A stretch of 58,357 nt of DNA from Microcoleus sp. CAWBG506 (GCA_020883125.1 JAHREW010000013.1:83294-141650), one strand, 5' to 3'; shown: positions 29,705 through 38,506, numbered from the stretch's first letter. The notes: a model not told the origin generated them from the sequence alone. Program-made: numbers and translations.

Positions 29705-31378
29705 ATGAGTCGGGGAGATGGAAGCAAACTGAAACTAATGGTAGTCGATGACGAACCCGACAACTTGGATTTGCTGTACCGGACGTTTCGACGCGACTTT
29801 CAGGTTTACAAAGCAGATAGCGCCCTCACCGCCCTGGAAGTTTTAGACGCACAGGGCGAAATGGCGGTGATTATCTCAGACCAAAGGATGCCAGAAATGA
29901 ATGGCACCGAGTTTTTGGGCAAAACAGTCGAGCGTTTTCCTGATACAATTCGGATTCTGCTGACGGGATACACGGATGTTGAAGACTTGGTAGAGGCAAT
30001 CAACTCAGGTCAAGTTTTCAAATACATCACCAAACCTTGGAATCCTGAAGAGCTCAAATTAGTCATCAATCAAGCCTCGGAAACTTACAAATACTATAAG
30101 CAACGAAGCGTCGAACTCCGTCGCGCTTTACGCAAAGAATCTCTGTTCAATGAGGTGATGAGCGTGATTCGTGGGTCGCTAGATTACTCTAGTATGGTAC
30201 AAACTATTGTCCAAACTGTTGGTCAAACTTTTGAGGCAAACTACTGTATGCTACGGCCGGTAGAGGGCGATCGGCTATTGCCGAGCACCTTCCCCTACCA
30301 ATCCCAAACAGCCGAACCCAACATTTTTTCTTTTGATGAAAATTTGCTGGTCCAAGCCGTAGCCAGCCGTCAAACTCAACTGCACCAAAGCAGTCAAAAT
30401 CCGGGCAATTCAGTTCAGATGGCTGTGCCACTGACTTACCAGCAAGAAATCTTGGCGGTACTGGCCCTGTGCCAGCAAGGTGGTACTAATCCTTGGTCGT
30501 CGGAAGATATAGAGTTAATAGAAGGTGTGGCGGCTCAAGCTGCTCTTGCCCTGTCTCAAGCCAAACTATATCAGCGGACTCTAGATTTGGCCAAGCAGAT
30601 GCAAAATGAGTTGGAGGTGGCTCGCCAAATCCAAACAAATTTATTGCGTCAGAGTTGGCCGGATTTTGAAACTGTCAGGGTGCAAGCTTGTTGCTATCCC
30701 GCCCGCGAAGTAGGAGGTGACTTTTTTGAGGTCTACGTCCACTCTCAAGGGGATATTTGGATAGCTGTGGGAGATGTTTCCGGTAAGGGTGTTCCGGCGG
30801 CTCTATTCATGGCTAGTGCGATTTCGGTGATGCGGCGGGAACTCAGCCAAGAAATTTCTCCTGAACCTTGCCAAGTCATGACGAACATGAACAGTAGTAT
30901 GGCAGATGATCTAATTGGCAACAACCATTTTATTACAATGGTTGTGGCTCGTTACACACCCTCGACGGGACACATGGCTTTTGCTAATGCCGGTCACATC
31001 TATCCGATAGTTTGGTCTCACTCTGAGGTGAAAGCTCAAGCCGCTAGCGGTTCCACACCAGTAGAACCCAATTTCCTGAAAGCTCGTGGCATCCCCTTGG
31101 GGATACTGCCAGTTTGGAAGGGTAAAGGGGGTACGATCCAATTAAAGTCAGGAGATGTATTTCTGCTGACGAGTGATGGGATTACTGAAGCTACTGTCAT
31201 GACTGAGGCTGTTCCTGGGGGAGAACAAACTCGTTCTATGCTACAACAAGAGGGGCTTTGGGAACTCTTGATTCAGGAGCCTGGTTCCTTTAACTTGGAC
31301 AATTTGTTGGCTTACATCCGAGCGGACAATCCTGTTCAGGAAGATGACCAAACTATACTCTCTCTGGAGGTTCTGTGA
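29705..31378 (+). CDS. Response regulator - GAF - SpoIIE/RsbU phosphatase
   Basis: A 557-residue signalling protein with three parts. Residues about 9-127 are a receiver domain (LMVVDDEPDNL, phospho-acceptor Asp59 in IISDQRMPEMNG, Lys in YITKPW). Residues about 145-290 are a GAF sensor. Residues about 310-557 are a PP2C/SpoIIE phosphatase (AREVGGDFFEVY, GDVSGKGVPAALFM, ADDLIGNNHFITMVVARY, DVFLLTSDGITEA) with the metal-binding Asp residues present. Such proteins dephosphorylate anti-sigma-factor antagonists in partner-switching pathways once the receiver is phosphorylated. The next gene encodes the matching RsbW-type kinase. No cognate histidine kinase is adjacent. Confidence 0.92.
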   Translation: MSRGDGSKLKLMVVDDEPDNLDLLYRTFRRDFQVYKADSALTALEVLDAQGEMAVIISDQRMPEMNGTEFLGKTVERFPDTIRILLTGYTDVEDLVEAINSGQVFKYITKPWNPEELKLVINQASETYKYYKQRSVELRRALRKESLFNEVMSVIRGSLDYSSMVQTIVQTVGQTFEANYCMLRPVEGDRLLPSTFPYQSQTAEPNIFSFDENLLVQAVASRQTQLHQSSQNPGNSVQMAVPLTYQQEILAVLALCQQGGTNPWSSEDIELIEGVAAQAALALSQAKLYQRTLDLAKQMQNELEVARQIQTNLLRQSWPDFETVRVQACCYPAREVGGDFFEVYVHSQGDIWIAVGDVSGKGVPAALFMASAISVMRRELSQEISPEPCQVMTNMNSSMADDLIGNNHFITMVVARYTPSTGHMAFANAGHIYPIVWSHSEVKAQAASGSTPVEPNFLKARGIPLGILPVWKGKGGTIQLKSGDVFLLTSDGITEATVMTEAVPGGEQTRSMLQQEGLWELLIQEPGSFNLDNLLAYIRADNPVQEDDQTILSLEVL

Positions 31379-31390
31379 ATCGGTCAACTA

Positions 31391-31433
31391 CCCCGACCAT
31401 CAGTCGGGGACTTCAGGTATCAACAACTGAAGC
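31391..31433 (+). terminator. Tandem hairpins after the phosphatase gene
   Basis: CCCCGACCATCAGTCGGGG and CTTCAGGTATCAACAACTGAAG form two adjacent hairpins just after the phosphatase stop codon. There is no strong T-run, so partial termination or RNA protection is as likely as full termination. Confidence 0.45.
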
Positions 31434-31683
31434 CCTTTGTTGACAGCTCACAGATTACAGACTCTTTACTGGGCCAGAGGCGAGAGTTATAGAAGTAGTG
31501 CGTCAACGCCTAACTCTTAACTGATACTTTTGATGAATGTTTTCAGAGAAAGTGTATTGCCTCGATCGCCCGGTATCTAGTATCCTCCGTGTACCAGCAA
31601 ATATTCACGCCAAATAAATCAGGCGCGTCGTATTTCATCCCTGGTCTGAAGACACAGGATTTCTAAACTTACAGGATTTTTGT

Positions 31684-32106
31684 ATGAATACTGAGCTTCA
31701 CGTACCAAGCGACTTGCGGTTTTTGACAATTGTTGAAAACTGGCTGCTGAGCAGTTTGGAAGTTGAGCTAGGTGAGCACGTCGATTGGCCGCGTCAATCG
31801 AATCGTTTGCGCTTGGTGCTAGCAGAAGCCTATTCCAACGTCATCCGCCATGCTCACAAAGACCAACCTGAGTTGCCAGTGTTAATTCGCTTAAATTTAA
31901 AAAATCGAGACATTGGTTTAGAAATTTGGGATTACGGTAAAGGTTACGCCATGAATACTTACAATCCCCCACGTCCTGAAGCTAAACAGGAAAGCGGCTA
32001 CGGCTGGCTGATTATGAGCAGACTGATGGACCGGGTGGACTACACTTTGCAAATAGATGGTCGCAACTGTTTGAAATTGGAAGCGAGTTTACCCGACAAA
32101 TCTTAA
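31684..32106 (+). CDS. RsbW-like anti-sigma factor kinase
   Basis: A 140-residue GHKL (HATPase_c) protein of the RsbW/SpoIIAB type. The N-box is LVLAEAYSNVIRHAHK (about residues 43-58), the G1 box IWDYGKGYAM (about 82-91), and the last ATP-lid motif GYGWLIMSRLMDRVDY (about 104-119). There is no sensor domain. Such proteins phosphorylate a STAS-domain antagonist and sequester a sigma factor or another target. It lies 305 bases downstream of the SpoIIE phosphatase on the same strand, the classic pairing. No STAS gene is in the window. ATG at 31684 is preceded by weak ribosome-binding sequence. Confidence 0.88.
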   Translation: MNTELHVPSDLRFLTIVENWLLSSLEVELGEHVDWPRQSNRLRLVLAEAYSNVIRHAHKDQPELPVLIRLNLKNRDIGLEIWDYGKGYAMNTYNPPRPEAKQESGYGWLIMSRLMDRVDYTLQIDGRNCLKLEASLPDKS

Positions 32107-32290
32107 TTGGTTTCATTGGTAACAGGTTATCGATCGTAAGTTATTGATAACAGGTTATTGATAATAATCAAGAACTAACGAGTAACACAGCACAACTAGG
32201 AACCAACAATCAACAAGTAAAAAATCAAACTAACCAGTAACAAATGATTAGTGACTACTACTTTTTACATTAGTAGGTCAGCAAAATACC

Positions 32291-32324
32291 CAGAACCCGG
32301 ACTTCTTAAAAAGGTCTGGGTTCT
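32291..32324. terminator. Convergent-gene hairpin
   Basis: AGAACCCGGAC pairs with GTCTGGGTTCT around a 10-base loop. It is located between the ends of the convergent kinase and CTDH genes and could serve both. The T-run is weak on either side. Confidence 0.5.
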
Positions 32325-32384
32325 AAGGTTTTGGGCGATCTGTAAATTAGGCTTAATTAAGTGGATTTAGTTAGGATATGCAGC

Positions 32385-32813
32385 CTAAAACTTGGTGAGG
32401 GGGCGCAGGTTTAGCAATTCTTGAGGAGAAGCTAAGAGCTTGACAGTCGCAGAAACAATAGCTGGTTGAGAATTCAATATAAACAACCATTTTACATTGA
32501 CGCTAAATACAGCAGTTTGTACCAGCCCGTTAACTTGAACTTGAATGTTGCCGTCCTCTAAGGTTTGACTCAGGCCCTGCTGCGGATTGAGCTTCATTCC
32601 TAGGGCTTCGGTTTTTAAGTAGGTGGCGATCGCACTTTGACCGACAATCGGATCTGCAAACGGTGCATGGAGAACGCCCTCAGCGTCAAAAAAACTAGCC
32701 GTTGCTTCAAAATCTCCGCTGTTGAAAGTTTCAAAATATCCCAGAACCGCTGGCTCAGGAATACCGTTAAACCCGATCGCTTCAGTTAAAATAAATGGAG
32801 TGGTTGCCATCAT
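32385..32813 (-). CDS. OCP C-terminal domain homologue (CTDH)
   Basis: A 142-residue NTF2-fold protein, homologous to the C-terminal domain of the orange carotenoid protein encoded next to it. Tyr26 (VLGYFETFN) and Trp109 (VNVKWLFIL) correspond to the two residues that hydrogen-bond the carotenoid keto group in OCP (Tyr203 and Trp290 of the neighbour). The C-terminus LLASPQELLNL is nearly the same in both. CTDH proteins bind ketocarotenoid as dimers and deliver it to helical carotenoid proteins. It contains no cysteine at all, so it cannot form the disulfide-linked dimers described for some CTDHs. It is downstream of OCP on the same strand, 206 bases away. Confidence 0.92.
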   Translation of the reverse strand: MMATTPFILTEAIGFNGIPEPAVLGYFETFNSGDFEATASFFDAEGVLHAPFADPIVGQSAIATYLKTEALGMKLNPQQGLSQTLEDGNIQVQVNGLVQTAVFSVNVKWLFILNSQPAIVSATVKLLASPQELLNLRPLTKF

Positions 32814-33019
32814 AAAAATCAGAATTTTAGATGAATTTATCTAATATACTCATTCTGTTTGTGGCAGCAACTCCATCAAAAGATGTGACATATCTCCGAC
32901 CCATAATACGGATATACGAAAAATCACTTCCCCCCAAAGGGGGAAAGTGCCATAGAAGTCGGAAGAATGGGATGGAAGTGCGATGGGGTTTCAGTTTTGA
33001 CTAACAAAACTGAAATATT

Positions 33020-33982
33020 CTACTTACGCATCAAGTTCAGCAATTCTTTCGGAGATGCCAACAAATCGATCGCCACAAAGAAAATTTGACCTTGGGGATC
33101 GAGCAAAAAGCGCCACGCAATGTTCATACCGACATTCGAGCCAAACCAGGGAGTTTCGACTTTACCAGTCACTTTCACTTGGCGGTAGCCATCTTCGGCT
33201 GGTTCTGATACACCTTGCTGTGGCATCATTTTGAGTCCGACACACTCTTCCCGCATATAATTGAGGATAGCTTCGCGACCCACAATCGGCTTTTGGAAAG
33301 GTGGTTGCAGAGCGCCTTCTTCGGCAAATAAACCCACAGCAGGGGTAAAGTCGAAGGCATTCATGTTATCAATGTAGCTCAGCACCGTCTGCTCGCTGAT
33401 GCCTTCAATCTGGGTTTTGACGCGCTGTTCAACAGACGTCGGAGTGCTGCGGGGAGCAGAGCGTTTGCCGTACTCTTGGCTGAAATCCGGGTCATAGCCC
33501 ATGTGAACTACGGTATTACGCAGTACGGTAATTTGCTGACCGGGATCGAGTTGTTTGAGGGTTTCAAGGACTTTGGTGGCTTCGGGAGACATTTGATAGC
33601 CAGCGGGAATCGGAGCGACAAGGCCTTGTTTCATCAATTGTCCTAGTTCGTACCAGAAACCGAGTTTGGTGTTGACGCGCAAGGATGTGTAGATGCGCCC
33701 GATGGTGGTGTCAGCATTGCTAGCCAGGTCAAACATGGTTTTGCTTTGAGCCGCTGGCGACATTTGCTTAATTTCAGTCAGTATGCCTTCGACAAGCGCC
33801 ATACTGGCTACTCCGGGAGCGGCTGCGGTGATGGTAGTACCCATTTCGGTGTAGGCATACCACAATAGTGCCAGTTGGTCTTCAACGCTGAGCTTGTAGA
33901 ACGATTCCGTGGTAGCCGGAACAACGCTCGCAATCTCGGTGTTGGAAAAAATAGATTGAGCCGATTGAATACTAACTGCCAT
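33020..33982 (-). CDS. ocp: Orange carotenoid protein (OCP)
   Basis: A 320-residue photoactive protein that quenches phycobilisome excitation under strong blue-green light. Residues 1-165 are the helical carotenoid-binding domain: Tyr44, Trp41 and Trp110 are in place, and Arg155 (TVLRNTVVHM) is the residue needed for salt bridge and phycobilisome binding. The linker is about 166-195. Residues 196-320 are the NTF2-fold light-sensing domain with Tyr203, Trp290 and Glu246, the last being the likely partner of Arg155. All key residues are therefore present and the protein should be active. Full length matches typical OCP1-type proteins. No gene for the recovery protein FRP or for the CrtW/CrtO ketolase is in this window. 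Confidence 0.97.
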   Translation of the reverse strand: MAVSIQSAQSIFSNTEIASVVPATTESFYKLSVEDQLALLWYAYTEMGTTITAAAPGVASMALVEGILTEIKQMSPAAQSKTMFDLASNADTTIGRIYTSLRVNTKLGFWYELGQLMKQGLVAPIPAGYQMSPEATKVLETLKQLDPGQQITVLRNTVVHMGYDPDFSQEYGKRSAPRSTPTSVEQRVKTQIEGISEQTVLSYIDNMNAFDFTPAVGLFAEEGALQPPFQKPIVGREAILNYMREECVGLKMMPQQGVSEPAEDGYRQVKVTGKVETPWFGSNVGMNIAWRFLLDPQGQIFFVAIDLLASPKELLNLMRK

Positions 33983-34185
33983 AGGTATTTTTTGAGATTC
34001 GCGATTTTAGTGAGGAGGGGTCCCAAGCGAACCTTGATCCCCTTCCTTAGAATTATGTAACGTTTTTGACCAATTACAAATCAAATTTTTGAATATCAAG
34101 ATTATGAAACTATTATAATTCTCGATCCTAAACTGGTTGATATTACTAGACTAATTGCACAAATTGTGATATCTTACTTTTTCTT

Positions 34186-35121
34186 ATGAATGCATTAATA
34201 AATAGCAATCTAATTAAGCAAAAATGCTTAGATTTGGGATTTAATAAGGTGGGGATAGCCTTGGTAAACCAGGGGAATGATGAGGAGTCTCAAAGATTGC
34301 AGGCATGGTTGGATCGAGGCTATCAAGCTGATATGGGATGGATGGCAAACCCTAAACGACAGGATATTCGCACTCTGATGCCAGAAGTAAAGTCCTTAAT
34401 ATGTGTCGCCATCAACTACTACACGCCTCATCAACGTCCCGAAAGCCCGGAATATGCGAAAATTTCTCGCTACGGCTGGGGACGGGATTATCATAAAATT
34501 CTGCACAAAAAACTGAAGGTGTTGGCAGATTGGGTGCGATCGCAAGGTGAAGGCATCGAAGCGCGGTATTATGCTGACACCGGGCCAATTCAGGATAAGG
34601 TGTGGGCGCAACGGGCTGGGATTGGCTGGATTGCTAAAAATGGCAATGTAATTTCGCGGGAATACGGTTCTTGGGTATTTTTGGGCGAAGTTTTGACCAA
34701 TTTGGAGTTAGTACCAGATGCGGGTCATACTCAACATTGCGGTACTTGCACTCGCTGCATAGATGCCTGTCCTACGGAGGCAATTACTCAGCCTTTTGTC
34801 GTTAATGCCGATCGATGTATAGCGTATCATACGATCGAGAATCGATCCGAAAAATTGCCAGACAAAATAGCCTCTAATTTACAAGGTTGGGTAGCAGGTT
34901 GTGACATTTGTCAAGATGTTTGTCCTTGGAATCAGCGTTTTGCAAAACCAACAGATCTGGCAGAATTTGAGCCTTATCCTGAAAATATAGCGCCGACACT
35001 TACGGAATTAGCAGAAATTTCTGATGAAGAATGGAACCGGAGATTTACCGCTTCGGCATTGCGAAGAATTAAACCAGAAATGCTGCGACGCAATGCTAAG
35101 GCAAACCAAATAAATAGTTAG
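34186..35121 (+). CDS. queG: tRNA epoxyqueuosine(34) reductase
   Basis: A 311-residue cobalamin- and iron-sulfur-dependent enzyme that performs the last step of queuosine synthesis, reducing epoxyqueuosine to queuosine in the wobble base of tRNA. The N-terminal cobalamin domain includes AQRAGIGWIAKNGNVISREY (about residues 142-161). Two 4Fe-4S clusters are bound by CGTCTRCIDACPTEAI (about 185-200) and CDICQDVCPW (about 242-251). The shorter cyanobacterial form lacks the C-terminal HEAT-like extension of some homologues. It is divergent from ocp, with about 200 bases between the starts. Confidence 0.94.
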   Translation: MNALINSNLIKQKCLDLGFNKVGIALVNQGNDEESQRLQAWLDRGYQADMGWMANPKRQDIRTLMPEVKSLICVAINYYTPHQRPESPEYAKISRYGWGRDYHKILHKKLKVLADWVRSQGEGIEARYYADTGPIQDKVWAQRAGIGWIAKNGNVISREYGSWVFLGEVLTNLELVPDAGHTQHCGTCTRCIDACPTEAITQPFVVNADRCIAYHTIENRSEKLPDKIASNLQGWVAGCDICQDVCPWNQRFAKPTDLAEFEPYPENIAPTLTELAEISDEEWNRRFTASALRRIKPEMLRRNAKANQINS

Positions 35122-35220
35122 TTGTTATTGGTTAGTTGTTATTTGTTATTTGTTGGTTTCAATTACTAATATCAAATTTTCCAGCCCGATGCCCCATGCC
35201 ATGCCCACAAAGTATTTTAA

Positions 35221-35853
35221 ATGCTGAAAGTAATTATTTTTGATTTTGACGGTACTTTAGCAGATACAATCGATGTTCTGCTGAGTATTACCAACCGTTT
35301 GTCAGTGGAATTTGGCTTTAAGTCCGTCACAAAAGAAGAACTCGCTCAACTGAGCAATTTAAATTCTTGGCAAATCTTGAATTATTCGGGAATTTCTCTG
35401 TTAAAATTACCGCTGGTGATTAGAAAATTAAAAGCAAATTTACGGAATGAAATTCCCAATATACAACTTTTTCCTGAAATCAAAGAAGTTTTATTAGACT
35501 TAAAAAAAAGAAATATTATTCTAGGAATAATCACTTCTAATTCTATAGAAAATGTTGTAGCTTCTCTGAAAACAAATGGTTTGGAAGACACTTTCAATTT
35601 TATTGATTCTGGCACAACTTTTGGAAAACACAAAGTTATTTATAGGTGGTTAAAAAGACAAAAAGTTAATCTCGATCAAGTGGTTTATGTCGGAGATGAA
35701 GTTAGAGATATAGAAGCGGCTAAAAGAACGGGAATTAAAGTAATTGCTGTAAGTTGGGGTTTTAATTCTCAGTCAGCTTTGGCTGGAAGCGGTCCAGATT
35801 TTTTGATTGAACATCCAGCAGAATTGATAGCAATCATCGATAACTGGGAATAA
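35221..35853 (+). CDS. HAD-superfamily hydrolase (phosphoglycolate phosphatase-like)
   Basis: A 210-residue haloacid-dehalogenase-type phosphatase. Motif I FDFDGTLADT carries the nucleophile and acid/base Asp pair. Motif II is IITSNS (about residue 99), motif III has a Lys before VIYRWLKR (about 140), and motif IV is YVGDEVRDIEAAKRTG. The small helical cap lies between motifs I and II. It resembles Gph-type phosphatases, but the substrate cannot be fixed from sequence. It starts 100 bases after queG on the same strand and could be co-transcribed. The coding region is noticeably AT-richer than neighbouring genes. Confidence 0.85.
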   Translation: MLKVIIFDFDGTLADTIDVLLSITNRLSVEFGFKSVTKEELAQLSNLNSWQILNYSGISLLKLPLVIRKLKANLRNEIPNIQLFPEIKEVLLDLKKRNIILGIITSNSIENVVASLKTNGLEDTFNFIDSGTTFGKHKVIYRWLKRQKVNLDQVVYVGDEVRDIEAAKRTGIKVIAVSWGFNSQSALAGSGPDFLIEHPAELIAIIDNWE

Positions 35854-35993
35854 TGTAACGCTATTTTTCAGAATGTTACAGAAAGTTAAGTAGTGAGAAT
35901 TTTGTGGGCGATCGCTTGAAAAGCTGGATGGAGCCTGATATAAAAATGAAGAGCAACACTTGCTTTATTCATTGACAAAATTGGAGCAGCCTT

Positions 35994-36107
35994 ATGTCAG
36001 CTTTAGAAACTTTCTTGACTTTTAGTTTGGCTTCAACCTGTGCAGTCGCAGCTTTAGCAACTTGGTTGCGCTTCACCAACCCTCCTTCCGATGTTAAACG
36101 TGGCTAG
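35994..36107 (+). CDS. 37-residue single-helix membrane peptide
   Basis: A 37-codon frame, MSALETFLTFSLASTCAV.., with one hydrophobic helix (about residues 5-24) and a short polar tail ending RFTNPPSDVKRG. GGAG lies eight bases before the ATG, and a strong terminator follows at 36126, so it looks like a complete transcription unit. It is the size and shape of the small photosynthetic subunits. The spacing of the helix, the Cys and the PPS near the end weakly recalls PsbN, but the LRDPF tail of PsbN is absent. I do not assign it. Confidence 0.6.
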   Translation: MSALETFLTFSLASTCAVAALATWLRFTNPPSDVKRG

Positions 36108-36125
36108 AAACTACGCATGGGCCCC

Positions 36126-36190
36126 AGAAACCGGGTTTTTTTACTAATACTTAGCTGTAACCGTCAGATTCTGTAAAAAACCCGGTTTCT
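36126..36190. terminator. Bidirectional terminator
   Basis: AGAAACCGGGTTTTTTTA pairs with TAAAAAACCCGGTTTCT across a 30-base loop. T/A-runs sit within both arms. It is located between the small membrane-peptide gene and the convergent leuC and probably serves both. Confidence 0.75.
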
Positions 36191-36223
36191 TTGATTGGAG
36201 TGCGTCCAAGACTGTTTAATTTT

Positions 36224-37546
36224 CTAGCACAAGAATTCACGCGGATCAGTGACATACCCCGTCAAAGCAGAAGCTGCGGCTGTATAAGGCGAAGCGAGAT
36301 AAACTTGGGCTTCCTTGTTCCCCATTCGGCCGGGAAAATTTCGGTTAGTTGTAGACACGCAAATTTCGGGTTGATTCATCCGCCCAAAGGTATCTTTTGG
36401 TCCACCCAAACAAGCGGCGCAAGAAGGTGCGGCTGGTTCAATACAACCGGCGGTTAAGAAGATTTCCGACAGGGTTTGACCGTCGTATTTTGTGGTAAAC
36501 ATATCTTCGTAAACTTTCTGAGTTGCCGGCACTAAATAAGTCGGAACTTTGACTTTATTTCCTTTGATAATTCTGGCTGCATTCAGAAAATCGGATGTTT
36601 TGCCGCCGGTGCAGGAACCGATGTAAACTCGATCGATCTTGACATCACGACAATTCCGTGCTAGGTCTCGATTGTCGGGAGAATGCGGTTTGGCGACGAC
36701 TGGTTCTAATTGGCTGACATCATAGGTGCGATCGCTATAAAATTTCGCATCCTCATCGGTGTAAAATGCCTCAAAGGGCACATTAGTCCGAGCACTGACG
36801 TAATCCAAGGTTGTTTTGTCCGCGGCCACCGTGCCGTTTTTGCCACCACCTTCTATCACCATATTGCACAGCGTCATCCGTTCTTCCATCGTCAAACGGT
36901 CAACTGTATCGCCGGCAAATTCCATCGCCCGATAGTTAGCACCGGCCACGCCAATATCACCAATAATTTGCAAAATTAGGTCTTTTGCTAGCAAATAATC
37001 TGGTAATTCACCGTTGAATATAAACCGCATGGTGGCCGGAACTTTGATTAACAGTTTACCGGTTCCCAAGATAAAAGCCGCGTCCGTGTTGCCAATTCCG
37101 GTGGCAAATTGTCCGAAAGCGCCGGCATTGCAGGTGTGAGAATCGGTACCGAATAACACTTCGCCTGGTCGTGTGTGGCCTTCTTGGGCTAGGGCGATGT
37201 GGCAAACGCCTTTGTAGTCGGGATTTGCTTTAAAGTTCGATCGATCCGTGATGTCGTAAAAGTATTTTATCCCTTGTTCCTGTGCAAAATCCCGCAGAAT
37301 ATCGACGTTGCGGTTAGCGCGTTCATCGTTGGTGAAAATGTAGTGGTCGGGAATTAGCACGATTTTGTCTGGATTCCAGACTTTAGCGTTGTCGCCGAAT
37401 TCCTTCTTGAATACGCCAATGGTACCGGGGCCGCAGACATCGTGGGTCATCAACACATCTGTTTCCACCCAAATATTTTCTCCAGGCTCAACTTTACTGC
37501 GCCCTGATGCTTTGGCTAAGATTTTTTCGGTGAGAGTCATTCCCAT
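36224..37546 (-). CDS. leuC: 3-isopropylmalate dehydratase large subunit
   Basis: A 440-residue aconitase-superfamily enzyme that isomerises 2-isopropylmalate to 3-isopropylmalate in leucine synthesis, together with LeuD (not in the window). TDVLMTHDVCGPGTIGVF near residue 28 and EVLFGTDSHTCNAGAFGQF near 130 are family signatures. The 4Fe-4S ligands are Cys in YIGSCTGGKTSDF (about 314) and the Cys pair in PSCAACLGG (about 376-379). It belongs to the shorter LeuC/HacA-type subfamily, so a related dehydratase role cannot be fully excluded. ATG at 37546 and a second ATG two codons later are both possible starts. Confidence 0.92.
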   Translation of the reverse strand: MGMTLTEKILAKASGRSKVEPGENIWVETDVLMTHDVCGPGTIGVFKKEFGDNAKVWNPDKIVLIPDHYIFTNDERANRNVDILRDFAQEQGIKYFYDITDRSNFKANPDYKGVCHIALAQEGHTRPGEVLFGTDSHTCNAGAFGQFATGIGNTDAAFILGTGKLLIKVPATMRFIFNGELPDYLLAKDLILQIIGDIGVAGANYRAMEFAGDTVDRLTMEERMTLCNMVIEGGGKNGTVAADKTTLDYVSARTNVPFEAFYTDEDAKFYSDRTYDVSQLEPVVAKPHSPDNRDLARNCRDVKIDRVYIGSCTGGKTSDFLNAARIIKGNKVKVPTYLVPATQKVYEDMFTTKYDGQTLSEIFLTAGCIEPAAPSCAACLGGPKDTFGRMNQPEICVSTTNRNFPGRMGNKEAQVYLASPYTAAASALTGYVTDPREFLC

Positions 37547-37620
37547 AGTGCGATCGCCTTTTTTTTTGATTAGATGCTACATATTGTAATTGTAAGCGAA
37601 ACATTCCCAGTTACTGAAAA

Positions 37621-37747
37621 TATAGCAACCGCCAGGGTGGTTAAGTCGTGGGGTGGGGGCGGGTTTATAGAATTTGTCTATACCGATGAAAGATATCGGT
37701 GAACCCGCCCCTACAAAATCTGCCCTAATCGCCTTGGCAGTTGCTAT
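37621..37747. mobile_element. MITE-like element, family B, copy 1
   Basis: Imperfect terminal inverted repeats, TATAGCAACCGCCAGGGTGG at the left and the complement of TATAGCAACTGCCAAGGCGA at the right, enclose an inner palindrome of GGGGGCGGGTTTA / GAACCCGCCCCTAC. The second copy at 51922-52062 has the same ends but a different centre. It contains no coding capacity and lies upstream of leuC and of the LprI-like gene. Confidence 0.8.
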
Positions 37748-37831
37748 ACAAGTTAAAGAAATAGCAAAATCTCCGGTTTGACACTAAACGGCTGTGTAGT
37801 CTCGCTTATCTCTGCAATTAGAGGGCTTTAT

Positions 37832-38506
37832 ATGAATTTGTCAAAATTGTTATTGGGAACCAGCCTCAGTTTAGCAACATTTACTGGTGTCAGTGGAAAG
37901 GCGATCGCCACGAATCATCATAATTTTACCAAAACCTATGTAGCACAGCAACCTAATTGCAAAAATCCCCAAACTCAAACCGAGTTAAACATTTGTTCGG
38001 GACTAGACTATCAGCGCGCCGACAAACAACTGAATCTAGTTTACAATCAAGTCCGCAATCTTGTTTCTGCAAATCATCGCTCACAACTAATTATAGCACA
38101 AAAAGCCTGGATTTCCTTTCGCGATGTCGATTGTCAATTCGCCCAAAGTGCAGTTGCAGGTGGCACCATGGCACCGTTAATTACTAATAGCTGTCGGACA
38201 GATTTAACTAAAAAGCGGGTTTCAGAATTGAACAGTTATCTACAAAATCAGATGCCTCAGCCGAAAAGTCGCAATTATCAAACAGTCGATCGCAAATTAA
38301 ATCAAGTTTATCAAAGTACGATTAACAATCTTTCTGTCTCCCGTCAATCTCAACTCAAAATAGCACAAAGAGCCTGGATTAGTTTCCGTGATGCTAACAG
38401 CAAATTTGAGAGTTATCTATCTAATGGTGACAGCAAACTTTCCTTGATTCGGATGACAGAAGATAGAACTCAAGATTTAGTTAATTTTTCCCAGGAAGGT
38501 CGTTAG
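37832..38506 (+). CDS. Secreted LprI/DUF1311-family protein, two repeats
   Basis: A 224-residue exported protein. The signal peptide (MNLSKLLLGTSLSLATFTGV, ending about residue 28) is the reason to choose ATG at 37832, which follows GAGGG, over an in-frame start 18 codons upstream. Two copies of the lysozyme-inhibitor LprI-like domain follow. The first is complete with four Cys (CKNPQTQTELNICSGLDYQRAD, then AQKAWISFRDVDC). The second (about 150-215) keeps LKIAQRAWISFRDANSKFES but has lost its cysteines. The cysteines of the first copy should form disulfides in the periplasm. A role as a lysozyme inhibitor is known only for some members. Confidence 0.82.
   Translation: MNLSKLLLGTSLSLATFTGVSGKAIATNHHNFTKTYVAQQPNCKNPQTQTELNICSGLDYQRADKQLNLVYNQVRNLVSANHRSQLIIAQKAWISFRDVDCQFAQSAVAGGTMAPLITNSCRTDLTKKRVSELNSYLQNQMPQPKSRNYQTVDRKLNQVYQSTINNLSVSRQSQLKIAQRAWISFRDANSKFESYLSNGDSKLSLIRMTEDRTQDLVNFSQEGR

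Noticed and set aside
36224..37546. Aconitase or homoaconitase instead of LeuC
   Set aside because: The length of 440 residues without the swivel domain, and the overall motif set, fit the LeuC/HacA large subunit rather than aconitase. LeuC is the simplest reading in an organism that needs leucine synthesis.
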